From: Nitrospirales bacterium
Lineage (GTDB): Bacteria > Nitrospirota > Nitrospiria > Nitrospirales > UBA8639
Assembly (NCBI GenBank): GCA_029261295.1
Contig: JAJDBP010000026.1
Span: 62,001-126,000, forward strand
DNA: 64,000 bases
Direction: 5' to 3'
Shown: positions 61,536-64,000 of the stretch, piece after piece
Numbering within the stretch: the stretch's first letter is position 1
Layout of the letters: every line of letters starts with the position of its first letter
Translations under genes and position numbers: made by a program
Notes under the pieces: generated by a model
What the model was told of the DNA's origin: nothing
Databases searched by the model: none
What the model saw: the letters and a program-made list of their open reading frames with translations, nothing else

Positions 61536-63134
61536 GTGGCGCAACGAGAACAAATGGAATATGATTTACTAATTGTTGGAGCTGGCCCTGCGGGTTTAGC
61601 TGCTGCCATTCGCTCCAAACAACTCTCACCAGAACATACTGTTTGTGTTATAGAAAAAGCCCCTACTATAGGCTCACATATTCTTTCCGGCGCGGTTCTA
61701 GACCCTTGCGCACTTAGTGAATTATTACCCCAATGGTCGCAACAGGGCGCCCCCCTAAATACACTGGTTACTCATGATGAATTCTTGTTGTTAACAAAGA
61801 GTAACGGTTTTTCTTTACCCATCCCTTCCCCCATGAAAAACCAAGGCAATTACATAATTAGCCTGGGGAATTTATGCCAATGGTTAGCAACTCAAGCAGA
61901 AGAATTAGGTGTGGAAATTTATCCCGGATTTTCAGGCCACGCCCTTTGCATAGAAGATAATACTGTAAAGGGTGTCATTACTGGAGATATGGGTTTGGAT
62001 AAACAGGGCAACCCTAAGGGCACCTTTCAACCGGGTATGGCATTATTAGCAAAACAAACCTTACTCGCGGAAGGTTGTCGAGGTTCGTTGAGCAAACAAG
62101 CTGTGACAGAATTTCATTTGCAAGAACAGCCGCAAACTTACGCCCTTGGAATTAAAGAGCTGTGGGAAATTGATCCTGCACAACATAAATTAGGTTCTGT
62201 CTTGCATAGCGTTGGTTGGCCTTTAGATAATAAAACCTATGGTGGTTCCTTTCTCTATCATATGGAAAATAATCTCTTATCCTTAGGTTTTGTTGTGGGG
62301 TTGGATTATCAAAATCCTTATTTGAGTCCCTTCGATGAATTACAACGATTTAAAACGCACCCAAGAATACGGCCCTTATTGCACCAAGGGAAACGTATTG
62401 GTTATGGGGCTCGTGCTTTGGTCGAAGGGGGTTACCAAGCCTTGCCCAAACTAGTTTTCCCAGGCGGTTTATTAGTAGGTGATGCCGCTGGTTTCTTAAA
62501 TGTGCCGCGCATTAAAGGTACCCACTCAGCGATGAAATCAGGCATGCTAGCGGCGGAAACGGTTTTTGATATTCTAAGGAACTCCGAAGGACCCACTTAT
62601 CCTCAACGTTTGCAACAAAGTTGGGTCATGAAAGAATTAAAAAAAGTTCGCAACATTCGTCCTGGTTTTCGTTTTGGTCTTTATGCTGGCTTATTACATG
62701 CAGCCTTAGACACTTATGTATTTCGAGGTCATGCCCCTTGGACGTTAACTTACCATTGGGACCATGACTCTTTATTAAAAGCCAATGAAGCAAAACCCAT
62801 TAATTATCCAAAACCCGATAATATCTTAACTTTTGATCGAACCAGCTCGCTATACTTATCTAATGTTTTTCATGAAGAAAACCAGCCCTGTCATTTGCAA
62901 TTAAAAGATGACAAGTTAGCCATAGAATATAATTTAAAATATTATGCAGCACCTGAGCAACGCTATTGCCCTGCTGGGGTTTATGAAATCATACAAAAGG
63001 ATGGGCAGAGTCAATTACAAATCAATGCACAAAACTGCATTCATTGTAAAACTTGTGATATTAAGGATCCTAAGCAAAATATTAATTGGGTGCCTCCCGA
63101 GGGAGGAGGCGGCCCCAATTATTCAGGCATGTAG
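61536..63134 (+). CDS. Electron transfer flavoprotein-ubiquinone oxidoreductase
   Basis: YDLLIVGAGPAGLAAAIRSKQL, GDAAGFLNVPRIKGTHSAMKSGMLAAE, C-terminal QINAQNCIHCKTCDIKDPKQNINWVPPEGGGGPNYSGM Fe-S cluster region. Confidence 0.97.
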   Translation: MAQREQMEYDLLIVGAGPAGLAAAIRSKQLSPEHTVCVIEKAPTIGSHILSGAVLDPCALSELLPQWSQQGAPLNTLVTHDEFLLLTKSNGFSLPIPSPMKNQGNYIISLGNLCQWLATQAEELGVEIYPGFSGHALCIEDNTVKGVITGDMGLDKQGNPKGTFQPGMALLAKQTLLAEGCRGSLSKQAVTEFHLQEQPQTYALGIKELWEIDPAQHKLGSVLHSVGWPLDNKTYGGSFLYHMENNLLSLGFVVGLDYQNPYLSPFDELQRFKTHPRIRPLLHQGKRIGYGARALVEGGYQALPKLVFPGGLLVGDAAGFLNVPRIKGTHSAMKSGMLAAETVFDILRNSEGPTYPQRLQQSWVMKELKKVRNIRPGFRFGLYAGLLHAALDTYVFRGHAPWTLTYHWDHDSLLKANEAKPINYPKPDNILTFDRTSSLYLSNVFHEENQPCHLQLKDDKLAIEYNLKYYAAPEQRYCPAGVYEIIQKDGQSQLQINAQNCIHCKTCDIKDPKQNINWVPPEGGGGPNYSGM

Positions 63135-63152
63135 TTTGCCTAGAGGAAATTA

Positions 63153-63326
63153 TTAAGCTTGTTTTGCAAGCTGACGAGCTTTTTTCAATTTATCATTAGA
63201 AAAACGAATCACTTGTTGTTTTTCAATAGCATGTAAATCCTGTTGGGGGGCTCGTTGAACAAAGCCTTCGTAACAACTGCCGTGACTTTCTACAGCTGAT
63301 TGCAAAATTTGTAAAATGTACTTCAT
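63153..63326 (-). CDS. Small hypothetical ORF (57 aa, below the track cutoff)
   Basis: MKYILQILQSAVESHGSCYEGFVQRAPQQDLHAIEKQQVIRFSNDKLKKARQLAKQA*. Confidence 0.45.
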   Translation of the reverse strand: MKYILQILQSAVESHGSCYEGFVQRAPQQDLHAIEKQQVIRFSNDKLKKARQLAKQA

Positions 63327-63510
63327 ATGAATACCTTATGATACTGGGAAGAAAAGGGAATTTTTTGGGCTGCAGCCCCGAGAAGTTCAAATTTTACACA
63401 ACGCTTAACAAATAGTCAAGCATTTTGTTTACAAAATCAGCATGCTAGGGATGGTTTCTCTTTATTCCTTTATTAATCAACAAGTTCCTGATGGCCGTTT
63501 TATCCATAAC

Positions 63511-63875
63511 CAGTTCACCTCATCCCCTACCAGTTCACCTCATCCCCTGCGAATGCAGGGGAACCAGAAAAGGCACATTCACTGACTCCGGAATTGCTGC
63601 GCAATTCGGCCTGTCCCCTGAGGGAGGTAACGTACGTGATGAGAAAACTGCGCAAGGGCGTTTCCTGTGGGGCAGGTCGAAATTCAGAGTGACGTCAATA
63701 TCAATCGCTGTCTTCCTGGAATTTTGCGAAGCAAAATATCCCAGGACCCAAACTATCGTTATTGCAGTTCTGGGCCCTGGATAATCGCAATGCGATTTCA
63801 AGGGAGACAAAAGAACTGTACGAGACATCCCCTGCAGGACAGGCCAAAATTCCGGCCTGCCCGCAGGAGAGATGA
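63511..63875. repeat. Cluster of short palindromes (REP/BIME-like intergenic region)
   Basis: Direct repeat CAGTTCACCTCATCCCCT x2 (63511, 63531); hairpins CCCCTGC-GAAT-GCAGGGG, GAATTGC-TGC-GCAATTC, ATTTTGC-GAA-GCAAAAT, ATCGC-AAT-GCGAT and CAGGCC...GGCCTG. Confidence 0.75.
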
Positions 63876-63897
63876 GAAAAGTAAGGTAAAGAAAACC

Positions 63898-64000
63898 CTA
63901 CATCATTTCCATAAACAATTTATTCAAGCGTTTCACATAGCTAGCAGGATCGTCTAAGCTACCACCTTCCGACAGAATGGCTTGATCCAACAGGATATTT
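63898..64000 (-). CDS. htpG: Chaperone HtpG, C-terminal fragment (truncated by the window edge)
   Basis: Minus-strand reading [33 protein letters not shown] matches the conserved HtpG C-terminus. Confidence 0.85.
   Translation of the reverse strand, partial: NILLDQAILSEGGSLDDPASYVKRLNKLFMEMM

Noticed and set aside
63511-63550. Direct repeat CAGTTCACCTCATCCCCT x2 as a possible CRISPR
   Set aside because: Only two copies with a 2-bp gap and no spacers or cas genes; it fits the palindromic intergenic repeat cluster.
63491-63957. Overlapping ORFs on both strands in 63491-63957
   Set aside because: Open frames arise from the palindromic repeat region; no coding signature apart from the htpG end on the minus strand.

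Overview
The window appears to join two genomic contexts.

(1) About 1-23.65 kb: housekeeping genes that read as Nitrospirota-like. They are rsmB, rpe, an archaeal/eukaryotic-type pheS-pheT pair convergent with thrS-infC-rpmI-rplT, tRNA-Val(GAC), a Fis-type regulator, a DASS transporter, a PEP-CTERM protein, a RAYT transposase between inverted palindromes, an rfaE2-like gene, mfd, a SurA-like foldase, engB, smpB, a DUF721 gene and gyrA.

(2) About 23.9-64 kb: lower-GC, gammaproteobacterial (Legionellales-like) content. It includes a HicA-like/HTH gene pair, pyrD, a complete leucine-degradation (liu) cluster interrupted by a gmd-like gene, an AACS, an Rpn-family nuclease, two tandem paralogous HAD-like proteins, the AmmeMemoRadiSam triad, two paralogous coiled-coil proteins that both end in a CLVC CaaX box, a branched-chain/ETF respiratory cluster (acyl-CoA dehydrogenase, M17 peptidase, ald, etfA, etfB, ETF-QO), a palindrome-rich intergenic region, and the 3' end of htpG.

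The most interesting candidates are the tandem CLVC (CaaX) proteins, the tandem HAD-like proteins with eukaryote-like tails, the small HicA-like/HTH module, and the ~23.7 kb junction, which may be an assembly chimera. All family calls come from reading the sequence and protein motifs; no database search was run.
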